64,000 nucleotides of DNA from Streptomyces cylindrosporus (lineage in GTDB: Bacteria > Actinomycetota > Actinomycetes > Streptomycetales > Streptomycetaceae), in NCBI RefSeq assembly GCF_022698165.1, contig NZ_JALDAY010000004.1, positions 372,001-436,000 of the forward strand, read 5' to 3'. The translations under genes were made by a program, and so were the position numbers. Positions 8,245 to 14,985 of this stretch are shown here, one piece after another (positions within the stretch are counted from its first letter, which is position 1; each line of letters opens with the position of its first letter). Under the pieces are notes generated by a model. It was not told the origin of the DNA. It saw only the letters and a program-made list of their open reading frames with translations, and made no database searches.

Positions 8245-8640
8245 TCAACGGCTCTCTGCCTCGAATGCCTGGGCGACGGCCAGGCTGTCCTCGTAGACAT
8301 GGTGTCGGGTGACACGTCCGGTGGGCCGGGCGGTCTGTCGGATCTCGCCGAGCACGACCGCGTCGCTTCCATCGATAAGGATGCGCTCGACCTCGGTCGC
8401 CACACACTCCGGTACGTGGTACTCGGCCAACTCGCGATAGTGGGCGGCCGCGTCAGCCCGGGTGGATCGGTGACGGATCCACGGCGTAGCCGTACGACCG
8501 TGCTCGGTCTCCGGCCAATCGAGCCTCCAATCGCCCTGCTGGGCATACAGTTCCGCGATGCGCTCGGGGCCGCCCTCGCGGATTCTGCGCAGCAACTCCT
8601 CAACCACACTGCGCGTGTTCGTAGATGCGTCCATGGACAT
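8245..8640 (-). CDS. SnoaL-like / NTF2-fold protein
   Basis: A 131-residue protein with the small alpha+beta cone fold pattern of the SnoaL_2 family: VVEELLRRIREGGPERIAELYAQQGDWRLDWP, then YRELAEYHVPECVATEVERILIDGSDAVVLGEIRQTARPTGRV and HHVYED. Such proteins include isomerases and hydrolases of small molecules and many with no known role. GGAGAGG precedes the ATG. It lies just after the transposase remnant and is not obviously part of an operon. No catalytic assignment is possible. Confidence 0.8.
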   Translation of the reverse strand: MSMDASTNTRSVVEELLRRIREGGPERIAELYAQQGDWRLDWPETEHGRTATPWIRHRSTRADAAAHYRELAEYHVPECVATEVERILIDGSDAVVLGEIRQTARPTGRVTRHHVYEDSLAVAQAFEAESR

Positions 8641-8772
8641 GGCTGACCTCTCCGTCCTGGTCCGCGTCCTCCGACGCGAAGAGATCACCAAACCTGCCAG
8701 CGCAGGCACGCCGAGACGATTGCCTCTGAAGTAAGGCAAGCGCCTCACCAAGATCCACATTCGATGCACGCC

Positions 8773-9132
8773 CTAGTCGGACTCATGGTTCGACTTGTAG
8801 CGCGCGGGAAAGTCGGCATGGTCCAGGTAGGGGAGGGCAAAGTCGAGCAGGTCTGCGCACGGCCAGGGATCGCCGTCGAACTGGCAGTCGTCACGGTCGT
8901 CCCAGGGCCGCTCCGGGTCGCCTTCGGCCGGACTGAGCGTGTGCCTGTCGAGCACGCGTCGCTTGGCCTCGACCTCGCGCAGCACGCGGACAGGGTCGTG
9001 CAGGGCCACGTGCCGCGCGATCGCGGGATGGAATCCGCTCAGGTCCGGATGGCCGACCCCATCGCAGCGCCGGGCCACGTCGGCGTCCTCGTCCAGGCGC
9101 GCGCGGAGGAAGGCCACGAGGTCGTTGTCCAT
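8773..9132 (-). CDS. DUF6221 family protein
   Basis: About 119 residues matching the actinobacterial DUF6221 pattern: DLVAFLRARLDEDADVARRC, IARHVALHDPVRVLREVEAKRRVLDRH, and an end with WPCADLLDFALPYLDHADF. The function is unknown; members are often found in phage-like or accessory regions. I place the start at ATG 9132 (GAGGATG just upstream), where homology begins; ATG 9168 would add 12 residues. Confidence 0.82.
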   Translation of the reverse strand: MDNDLVAFLRARLDEDADVARRCDGVGHPDLSGFHPAIARHVALHDPVRVLREVEAKRRVLDRHTLSPAEGDPERPWDDRDDCQFDGDPWPCADLLDFALPYLDHADFPARYKSNHESD

Positions 9133-9224
9133 GACGGCATCCTCGACGAACGGCCCCTGCATCAGCACGCACTTTTACGACCGCTGCCCTCGGCGGGGCC
9201 TGCCCCTCATGTCATCATCCGCAC

Positions 9225-9923
9225 GTGCTGAAGATCCCCGGATACGAAGACGGCCCCCTGGTCCAGGGCACCGCTTACCTCGACGATCCGCTGTTCTGGC
9301 CAGTCCACCTCGGCACCTGCCTCCGTGGCGAGAACGCACAGCGAGCCGCGTTCGGCGCTGACTGGGATACGGCCATGGAGCTGTACCGCGTGCTGTCCTC
9401 CGAGCGTGAATGGCCGGTGTTCAGTGTGCCCCTGTCGTCCGGACACACCATCCATGTCGTCTACCGCAACATCGAGGGCGACCACGGGGTGGACTACCTG
9501 ATCCATCACCCTGCGTGGTCCGCGGCGGAAACCCTTGCCGTGGATGACGGTCATTTCATGGGACCCGGCATGGCCTGGCCGGAGTTGCTGTCCACGGCGC
9601 GGCAGCCGGCCAAGGAGGGCGTGGACGACGCCGACGCCCGGCTCTTGCTGCTCTTCCCGACACTCGGCGATGCACAGCTTCCCGACGACGCGGCCATTCC
9701 TGTCGCTACCGCGCTCGCAGCTCTCACCCTGATCGAAGAGACTGCCGAAGTGGCGGGCATGCTCCTGGAGAACCAGGGCCAGTGGTCACCCGCTCACTGG
9801 CGTATGACAGACGGCGTCCGCATCAACGACGGTGGCCACTCGTACCGAAACCCCGGCAACGCCTTCGCTCTGTCCGGGAGCCGCCTTTCGGAAATCAGCT
9901 ATGCGCTGAGTGTGACCGGGTGA
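9225..9923 (+). CDS. Hypothetical protein, first gene of an immunity-like pair
   Basis: A 232-residue soluble protein I cannot assign. It has no signal peptide or membrane segment. Noticeable parts are an N-terminal WPVHLGTCLRGENAQRAAFG block, VVYRNIEGDHGVDYLIHHP and a late Trp/Arg-rich stretch (SPAHWRMTDGVRINDGGHS). The GTG start has no clear ribosome site. Its stop overlaps the GTG of the SMI1/KNR4-type gene at 9920 in a GTGA arrangement, so the two are probably translated together. Given that partner, a role as an immunity or toxin-neutralising protein is plausible but not shown. Confidence 0.7.
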   Translation: MLKIPGYEDGPLVQGTAYLDDPLFWPVHLGTCLRGENAQRAAFGADWDTAMELYRVLSSEREWPVFSVPLSSGHTIHVVYRNIEGDHGVDYLIHHPAWSAAETLAVDDGHFMGPGMAWPELLSTARQPAKEGVDDADARLLLLFPTLGDAQLPDDAAIPVATALAALTLIEETAEVAGMLLENQGQWSPAHWRMTDGVRINDGGHSYRNPGNAFALSGSRLSEISYALSVTG

Positions 9924-10393
9924 CTGACGACGAGGTTGTCGAGGCGGTGCGGGCCGTGGCCCAGGCGGGGACATTGCCGCCGCCCGCGACGCCGGAGGCC
10001 GTCGCCGCGGCGGAGGACGTCATCGGGTTCCCGTTGCCTTCTCTCTTGCGGCGCCTGTACGTCGAAGTCGCCAATGGAGGATTCGGTCCGAACGAAGGGA
10101 TCCTGGGGGTGAGCGGCGGGTCCGCGCAGGGCCACTTCGCGGACATCGCCGAGCTGTACCAGGACGGCCCGGATCCGTCCGGCCGCATCCCAGCCGGCCT
10201 GGTGTTGATCTACGACTGGGGCTGCGCCATCTGGTCGCTGATCGACTTCCGCGATCCCGCGGGCCCCATGTGGTGCAGCCACGAAGGCGAGTGCCGGCCC
10301 CAGGGTATGACCCTCGCGGAATGGCTGACGGGCACGCTGGCAGGAACCGTGACGGTGGAAGCAGTGCTGGAGGGCCGCCGGCACAGACGCTGA
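9920..10393 (+). CDS. SMI1/KNR4 family protein
   Basis: A 157-residue protein with the SMI1/KNR4 (SUKH) pattern: TPEAVAAAEDVIGFPLPSLLRRLYVEVANGGFGP near residues 25-55, GLVLIYDWGCAIWSLIDFRDP in the middle and MTLAEWL near the end. Members of this superfamily are frequent immunity proteins against nuclease or polymorphic toxins and also bind other partners. The start is the GTG overlapping the previous stop (GTGA). No toxin gene is visible next to it, so it may be an orphan immunity gene kept as protection against neighbours. Confidence 0.85.
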   Translation: MTDDEVVEAVRAVAQAGTLPPPATPEAVAAAEDVIGFPLPSLLRRLYVEVANGGFGPNEGILGVSGGSAQGHFADIAELYQDGPDPSGRIPAGLVLIYDWGCAIWSLIDFRDPAGPMWCSHEGECRPQGMTLAEWLTGTLAGTVTVEAVLEGRRHRR

Positions 10394-10414
10394 GGCGATG
10401 TCGTAGGGCGCGGC

Positions 10415-10426
10415 TAAGTTGCCCGC
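10415..10426 (+). promoter_or_regulatory. Possible -10 box of a leaderless transcript
   Basis: TAAGTT at 10415-10420 is followed by six bases and then the ATG at 10427, the spacing expected if transcription starts at the start codon. No ribosome site is present and no good -35 box can be seen. Confidence 0.35.
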
Positions 10427-10705
10427 ATGACTTACAAGGATCCGCTCGTGCCGGTGCTCACCGGCCTGATCGTCGACGTCGTGTGGTGGCTGGAGAGCTG
10501 TGAGGACGAGGAAGTCGATCCCGACTCCGCGGTGAAGATGATGGAAAGCGTGGGCGGGGTGCTTCTGCAGCTGCCCTCGCATCAAAGCCGACGATTTTTG
10601 GAGGTGCTCGCGGACCTGGCCAAGGCGGAGCAGGAGCCCGCGCGGCGCGAGTTCCTGGAGTCCTTCCCCTTTGCGATCGGGCTGGTTGAGGAACAGAGGG
10701 ACTGA
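10427..10705 (+). CDS. Small hypothetical protein
   Basis: A 92-residue acidic, helical protein (WWLESCEDEEVDPDSAVKMMESVGGVLLQL, then SRRFLEVLADLAKAEQEPARREFLESFPFAIGL). I do not recognise a family. Length and composition resemble the small helical immunity proteins that accompany SMI1/KNR4 genes, and it follows one by 33 bp on the same strand. It may have its own leaderless start. Convergent with the gene at 10716, with 10 bp between the stops. Confidence 0.65.
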   Translation: MTYKDPLVPVLTGLIVDVVWWLESCEDEEVDPDSAVKMMESVGGVLLQLPSHQSRRFLEVLADLAKAEQEPARREFLESFPFAIGLVEEQRD

Positions 10706-10715
10706 AGTCGATGTC

Positions 10716-11087
10716 TCAGAGCTCGTGAGCACGGCCGCGGAACTCGTCCAGAAACTCGAAGAACATCTCCATGGCGGGCCTGCCGGCTTGCTCCGCCTCG
10801 CGTTCGATCTCCGTTGCCCAGCCGAGGGAGGACTGGCGGCCCAGTCGTTGGCACAGCCACTGGGAGAAGGGCCTGTGGGAGCCGGGGTTCCAGAAGTCGA
10901 ACGGCTCCGCGATGTCGTGGATGCCCAGGGCGACGCGGTAGCCGGTGAGCATGGAGTCCAGGTGCTGCAAGGAGTTGTGGCGGACCCACATGTTCGGACG
11001 GAGTCGTACTTCCTCCAGGAAGTCGTACACATCCGCGAGTTCGCCGAGTTGCCTGGGTCTGCGCCTGGTTCCGTCCGCCTCCGCCAT
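10716..11087 (-). CDS. Hypothetical protein, third gene of a small operon
   Basis: A 123-residue protein of unknown function with the motif LEEVRLRPNMWVRHNSLQHLDSMLTGYRVALG in its first half, resembling a family of streptomycete proteins with an RPGMY/W-type motif and a helix, followed by a FWNPGSHRPFSQWLCQRLGRQSSLGW block. No export signal. It begins 9 bp after the previous gene's stop on the same strand, so it is the last gene of the unit 12392-10716. The accessory setting suggests an immunity-type or conflict-related protein, without proof. Confidence 0.7.
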   Translation of the reverse strand: MAEADGTRRRPRQLGELADVYDFLEEVRLRPNMWVRHNSLQHLDSMLTGYRVALGIHDIAEPFDFWNPGSHRPFSQWLCQRLGRQSSLGWATEIEREAEQAGRPAMEMFFEFLDEFRGRAHEL

Positions 11088-11096
11088 GCGAACACG

Positions 11097-11999
11097 CTAG
11101 CCGCAACCGCCGCCGTCGAGCAGTACGGCAAGCTCCCTCAAGTCGTTCGCGACCATGACCTGAGAGAGGCGTCCGGCGATGGCTACGACGTCCGGCCAGG
11201 CAGCTGCCTGGAGGTACTCCGAGTCGGTGTCGCCCGGCGCTTCGGCGGCAGCCGCGTTCAGCGCGGCACCGAGTTCCCTCATGAGGGCCACCTCCTCGGC
11301 GGTTCGAAGACTCACGCCGAGATACCGCTCAGGCTCGTCGGCGTCGCAGAAGTCGTCGAAGAGCGTGTGAAAGACATGGTCCAGGTTCTCGAACGCCGTG
11401 GGGTCAAGCCATACGTCCCGCTGCCACGGCGGATTGGCCAGAGCCAGGACGGCGGGTACGACATGGACGCGATGATTGGCCATCAGCCGTCGGTCGTTTT
11501 CGCTCACGCCTTCGGATGGGCCGGTGGGGATCGGGATCGGGATCGGGCCTTTCGTCTGGAGGGCGGCGCGTAGTGCTTCAAGTTCCGTGTGGGGGAAGGG
11601 GCGGCCCCACCGGGATGCGTAACCGTCCTCGCCTAGCTCATGGGCGACCTTGTCGAACGCGCGAAGCGCGGCCCTCACGACGGACTTGATCGCATGGCGG
11701 CTGGACCACAGGACGACAGCTGAACTGTCCGGCGTACGGCAGGTGTTGGCCCTCAGCAGGTCGATCTCGACGTCAGTGCCTTCGCGGCGGAAGAGCCACC
11801 GGTAGACCTCCGGCTCGCCCTCGAACTCGGCCCGTGCCTCGGTGTCCGTCAGTGCGATTCTGGCGATCGCTTGCAGGAATTGTTCCGGGCCGCTGGTCAC
11901 GTATGACGCGAGGGCCTCCGCCTCACCGCTGTGATCGGCCACTTTGCAAAGCGCCCAGCCATGATGGTGCAACGTCCAAGTGATGGTGAGCTGACTCAC
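11097..11999 (-). CDS. Two-part hypothetical protein joined by a Pro/Ile repeat
   Basis: 300 residues in two parts. Residues 1 to about 150 form one domain (ITWTLHHHGWALCKVADHS, VYRWLFRREGTDVEIDLL, VVLWSSRHAIKSVVRAALRAF, SRWGRPFPHTELEALRAAL). After KGPIPIPIPTGP comes a second part opening with an internal Met (MANHRVHVVPAVLALANPPWQRDVW) and continuing LDPTAFENLDHVFHTLFDDFCDADEPERYLG. The linker is encoded by a 6-bp repeat (three GGGATC units on the plus strand, 11527-11544). The second part looks like a protein in its own right, so this may be a gene fusion. Neither part has a known function. The gene follows the one at 12012 by 12 bp. Confidence 0.7.
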   Translation of the reverse strand: MSQLTITWTLHHHGWALCKVADHSGEAEALASYVTSGPEQFLQAIARIALTDTEARAEFEGEPEVYRWLFRREGTDVEIDLLRANTCRTPDSSAVVLWSSRHAIKSVVRAALRAFDKVAHELGEDGYASRWGRPFPHTELEALRAALQTKGPIPIPIPTGPSEGVSENDRRLMANHRVHVVPAVLALANPPWQRDVWLDPTAFENLDHVFHTLFDDFCDADEPERYLGVSLRTAEEVALMRELGAALNAAAAEAPGDTDSEYLQAAAWPDVVAIAGRLSQVMVANDLRELAVLLDGGGCG

Positions 12000-12011
12000 G
12001 GCACCCCTTCG

Positions 12012-12392
12012 TCAGCCGATCCAGCGCGCGGCGGCCTCGTACGTGCCGGCCGGCGTGCTGTTGAACGCGATCGCCGCATCGGGTGCGTGGCGGCGGACCA
12101 GGTTGACCACCTGCTCCAGGAGTTCGGCCTGGTCGTCCGAGTGCCGCAGGCCCCCGCCGATGACGACGCACTCCCACGGATGGGACCGCAGCGCGTTGCC
12201 GACGAGCGTCTCCACGTCGTCACTGCCGTCCAGACCGATCAGGCAGGTCACGACCCCGACGCCGTGTTCGGCGAACTCGGCCAGACCCGCCTCGATCCCC
12301 TTGGCCACGGGCTCGGGATCCCACGGCCCGGGCACCCGGTACGGGTCGAGTCCGATGACGAGGACACGGGGAGGAGGAGTAGTGGCGTCCAT
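12012..12392 (-). CDS. Hypothetical protein, first gene of the operon 12392-10716
   Basis: A 126-residue protein conserved in style but not assigned. It begins PRVLVIGLDPYRVPGPWDPEPVAKGI, continues VGVVTCLIGLDGSDDVETLVGNALRS and CVVIGGGLRHSDDQ, and reads like a small Rossmann-like alpha/beta protein with an Asp at the end of the first strand. There is no ribosome site before the ATG. Instead a TATCGT box lies 6 bases upstream, so the mRNA is probably leaderless. Two further genes follow closely on the same strand. Confidence 0.7.
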   Translation of the reverse strand: MDATTPPPRVLVIGLDPYRVPGPWDPEPVAKGIEAGLAEFAEHGVGVVTCLIGLDGSDDVETLVGNALRSHPWECVVIGGGLRHSDDQAELLEQVVNLVRRHAPDAAIAFNSTPAGTYEAAARWIG

Positions 12393-12398
12393 GGTTGG

Positions 12399-12427
12399 AC
12401 GATAGGCGCCTCACGTCCCGCGGTCAG
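12399..12427 (-). promoter_or_regulatory. Promoter of the 12392 operon, leaderless type
   Basis: On the minus strand CTGACC (12427-12422) and TATCGT (12404-12399) are separated by 17 bp, and six bases then lead to the ATG at 12392. CTGACC is part of the first unit of the 15-bp tandem array that continues upstream to 12505. Confidence 0.55.
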
Positions 12428-12505
12428 CCCTCCCGCGGTCAGCCCTCCCGCGGTCAGCCCTCCCGCCACCAGCCCTCCCGCGGTCAGCCCTCCCGCGGTC
12501 AGCCG
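12416..12505. repeat. Six tandem copies of a 15-bp unit
   Basis: The unit TCCCGCGGTCAGCCC is repeated without gaps at 12416, 12431, 12446, 12461 (variant with CCACC), 12476 and 12491 (last base changed). Each unit holds GGTCAG, the complement of the -35-like CTGACC. The array fills the gap between the PHP-domain gene and the operon starting at 12392 and overlaps the last codons of the former. Confidence 0.9.
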
Positions 12506-14019
12506 CCCCGCCGCCAGCGACCCAGGAAGATCGGGTTCGTGAACGCCGCCATCGCCCCCGGCACGGGACCCGCCGCCGTCTCATGCCGCACCTCCGCCCG
12601 CACATACGCCGCGTACGCCGCAGTCGTCCGCCACTCCACCACCCCCGCCCCCGTCACCGGCAGCACATCGCTCGTCAGCAGCACACCCTGGTCCGTGATC
12701 AGACGGGCCGTGCAGCGCGGAGCGCCCGTCACCTCCAGGCGGACCGTCACCTCGCTGTCGGCGGACACCTCCAACCGCCCGCCGATCCCCGCGAGTTCGC
12801 CCCGTCCACTGGCCGTCGCCGTGAAGGACAGGCTCACGTTCTGCGACTCCGCGACGTACGAGCGGCCCGCCCGGATGCCTTCCTGGATCGCCTCGCGGGT
12901 CAAGTCGTCGGCCAGGACGACCGTCTGGGGCAGGCCCACGACGTCCGGGTCCCGGTGCGCGTCGCTGTTGCCCATCGCCGGAAGCCACCCGCGGCTGTCT
13001 CCGACCGCCGCCACCAGCGTGTTGTCCCACTCCGCCAGCGTCACCTCGTCGTCCGGCGTCCACGGCCCGTTCCACACCTCCACCGCGTCCGCCGCCCCGA
13101 ACTCGAACCCGAACCCGAACCCGAACTTCCATCCGCAGCCGACGCAGGTGGCGTGCGGATGGGCGGGGACCACGAGACCACCGGCCTGGCGGATCTGGCG
13201 GGCGTAGTGGCCGAAGCGGTTGTCGCGTGCCCGGTAGCGCCAGTCCACGAAGGTGCCGGGGTCCGTGCCGAGCGCCACCACGTGTCCGTTCCGCGTCGTC
13301 ACCTCCTCGCCCAGCAGGATCAGCAGGTCCTCGCCCGCCTCCGTCGCCCAATGGGCGTGGGACGCATACGTGTTGTGGTCCGACGTGTTGATGAAGTCCA
13401 GGCCCGCCGCACGCGCCAGGGCCGCGATCTCCGCCGGGGTGCGGCGGCCGTCCGAGTACCAGGAGTGGAGGTGGCAGTCGCCCCGGTACCACGCCCGGCC
13501 CCGCCCCTTCGCGCGCGACGGCGGGTACGTCGTTGTCGGCGTCGGCGTCGGCGTCTCGCCGGGCTCCCCGTACGTCAGCGTGATCGTGAGCTCGTACGAC
13601 AGTCCCTGCGGCGCCACCGTGTACGGCCCGAGGGCCACATGCCAGGTCCCCTCCCGCACCGGGCCCGGCACATACCCCGGCGTCGCCTTGTCCGCCCGTA
13701 CGAAGAACTCCGTCCTGGCCCCGCCCGACCAGCCCCGGAAGCCCCGGCCGCCCAGGTCCGTGCCGCGTTCGTCGAAGATGCCGATGTCCAGGGCGTTGCC
13801 CTGCGCGCCGGCCGGGACGGACGGCCGGTCGTAGGTGTAGGCGACCCTGATCTCCCGTACGCCGGAGGGGACTTCCACCGGCACGTACACATAGTCGGGC
13901 GACCCTGCGGGCAGAGTGCCGCGCACCGTCCGCGTCTCCTGCCCCTGCTCCTGACCGTCCGCACCGTCCGCCGCCGCGAAGCTCACGTTTCCCAAGGTAA
14001 GCCGCGGTGGCCCCGCCAC
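12499..14019 (-). CDS. CehA/McbA-type PHP-domain metallohydrolase
   Basis: About 506 residues. An N-terminal beta-rich domain (residues 20-150) is followed by a short Thr/Pro linker (TPTPTPTTTYPP) and a PHP phosphoesterase-like metal site: RGDCHLHSWYSDG, NTSDHNTY, LLGEEVTTRNGH, VVPAHPHA and GNSDAHRDPD. A C-terminal beta domain ends the protein. PHP enzymes hydrolyse phosphoesters or carbamate-type bonds with a multi-metal centre; the substrate is unknown. A 6-bp repeat near 13108-13126 encodes alternating Phe-Gly (KFGFGFGFEFG). The GTG at 14019 has a G-rich site very close; GTG 13986 is an alternative. Divergent from the LLM oxidoreductase. Confidence 0.85.
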   Translation of the reverse strand: MAGPPRLTLGNVSFAAADGADGQEQGQETRTVRGTLPAGSPDYVYVPVEVPSGVREIRVAYTYDRPSVPAGAQGNALDIGIFDERGTDLGGRGFRGWSGGARTEFFVRADKATPGYVPGPVREGTWHVALGPYTVAPQGLSYELTITLTYGEPGETPTPTPTTTYPPSRAKGRGRAWYRGDCHLHSWYSDGRRTPAEIAALARAAGLDFINTSDHNTYASHAHWATEAGEDLLILLGEEVTTRNGHVVALGTDPGTFVDWRYRARDNRFGHYARQIRQAGGLVVPAHPHATCVGCGWKFGFGFGFEFGAADAVEVWNGPWTPDDEVTLAEWDNTLVAAVGDSRGWLPAMGNSDAHRDPDVVGLPQTVVLADDLTREAIQEGIRAGRSYVAESQNVSLSFTATASGRGELAGIGGRLEVSADSEVTVRLEVTGAPRCTARLITDQGVLLTSDVLPVTGAGVVEWRTTAAYAAYVRAEVRHETAAGPVPGAMAAFTNPIFLGRWRRGG

Positions 14020-14045
14020 ACCCCCTCAATCCTGGTGTGAATGCG

Positions 14046-14091
14046 ATGCCGACTGGTCGGTATGGACATATCCACCCCCGGCCGGTACAGA
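14046..14091 (+). promoter_or_regulatory. Palindromic operator and promoter of the LLM oxidoreductase
   Basis: ATGCCGAC-TG-GTCGGTAT (14046-14063) is an 18-bp inverted repeat with one mismatched pair, close to operators bound by TetR regulators. Its right end overlaps TGGACA (14063-14068), a -35-like box. After 17 bp comes TACAGA (14086-14091), then six bases and the ATG at 14098. The gene is probably leaderless and controlled from the palindrome. The regulator is not encoded next to it. Confidence 0.5.
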
Positions 14092-14097
14092 TGGGAC

Positions 14098-14961
14098 ATG
14101 CGAATCGCCGTCACGATCTTCCTCACCGACGAGACCATCACCCCCGTCCGGCTCGCCCGTGAGCTGGAGCAGCGGGGGTTCGCCGGGCTGTACCTCCCCG
14201 AGCACACGCACATCCCGGTGGAGCGGACCACCCCGTACCCGGCGGGTGGCGAACTGCCGCCCGAGTACGGCCGTACCCTCGACCCCTTCGTCGCGCTCGG
14301 CCAGGCCGCCGCCGTCACCGAGCGGCTCGGCCTCGGCACCGGCATCACGCTCGTCGCCCAGCACGACCCGATCGGCCTCGCCAAGCAGATCGCGACCCTG
14401 GACCATCTGAGCGGCGGCCGCTTCACCCTCGGCCTCGGCTTCGGCTGGAACGTGGAAGAGGCCGCCGATCACGGGGTCGAGTGGCGGACCAGGCGCGAGC
14501 TGGTACGGGACCGGATGGCGCTCATGCGGGCGCTGTGGAGTGAGGAACCGGTCGGGTACGAGGGGGAGTTCGGGAGCGTGCGGGCCTCCTCCGCCTATCC
14601 CAAGCCCGTGCAGAAGCCGCGCGGACCGGTGATCGGGCCGCGCACCCTCGTCGGCGGGGCCGCCGGGCCCAAGCTCTTCGCCCACATCAGCGAGTACGCC
14701 GACGGGTGGATGCCGATCGGCGGGCGCGGCCTCACCGAGTCGCTGCCGGTGCTGCGCGCCGCCTGGGCCGACGCGGGACGGGACCCGGAGGCACTGCAGA
14801 TCGTCCCGTACGCCGTCTTCCCGACCCCCGGCAAGCTCGCGCACTACGCCGACCTGGGCATCGAGGAGGTCGTGGTCCAGCTGCCGCCGGCGGGGGAGGC
14901 GGAGGTGCTGCGGGTGCTGGACGAGTACGGGGCCCTGCTGGGGCTGGCCCCTGGGCACTGA
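14098..14961 (+). CDS. LLM-class oxidoreductase, probably F420-dependent
   Basis: A 287-residue luciferase-like monooxygenase-fold enzyme. Typical parts: FAGLYLPEHTHIPV, DPFVALGQAAAVTERLGLGTGI, QHDPIGLAKQIATLDHLSGGRFTLGLGFGWN, and YADGWMPIGG towards the end. The AEADGWMP/GWN pattern fits the F420-using branch rather than FMN-dependent luciferases. An upstream in-frame ATG (14041) would run through the operator, so ATG 14098 is chosen. The next gene, 24 bp downstream, makes the F420 precursor FO, which supports cofactor identity. Substrate unknown. Confidence 0.88.
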   Translation: MRIAVTIFLTDETITPVRLARELEQRGFAGLYLPEHTHIPVERTTPYPAGGELPPEYGRTLDPFVALGQAAAVTERLGLGTGITLVAQHDPIGLAKQIATLDHLSGGRFTLGLGFGWNVEEAADHGVEWRTRRELVRDRMALMRALWSEEPVGYEGEFGSVRASSAYPKPVQKPRGPVIGPRTLVGGAAGPKLFAHISEYADGWMPIGGRGLTESLPVLRAAWADAGRDPEALQIVPYAVFPTPGKLAHYADLGIEEVVVQLPPAGEAEVLRVLDEYGALLGLAPGH

Positions 14962-14985
14962 TCAGCTCGACCGTATGCTCGAAGG

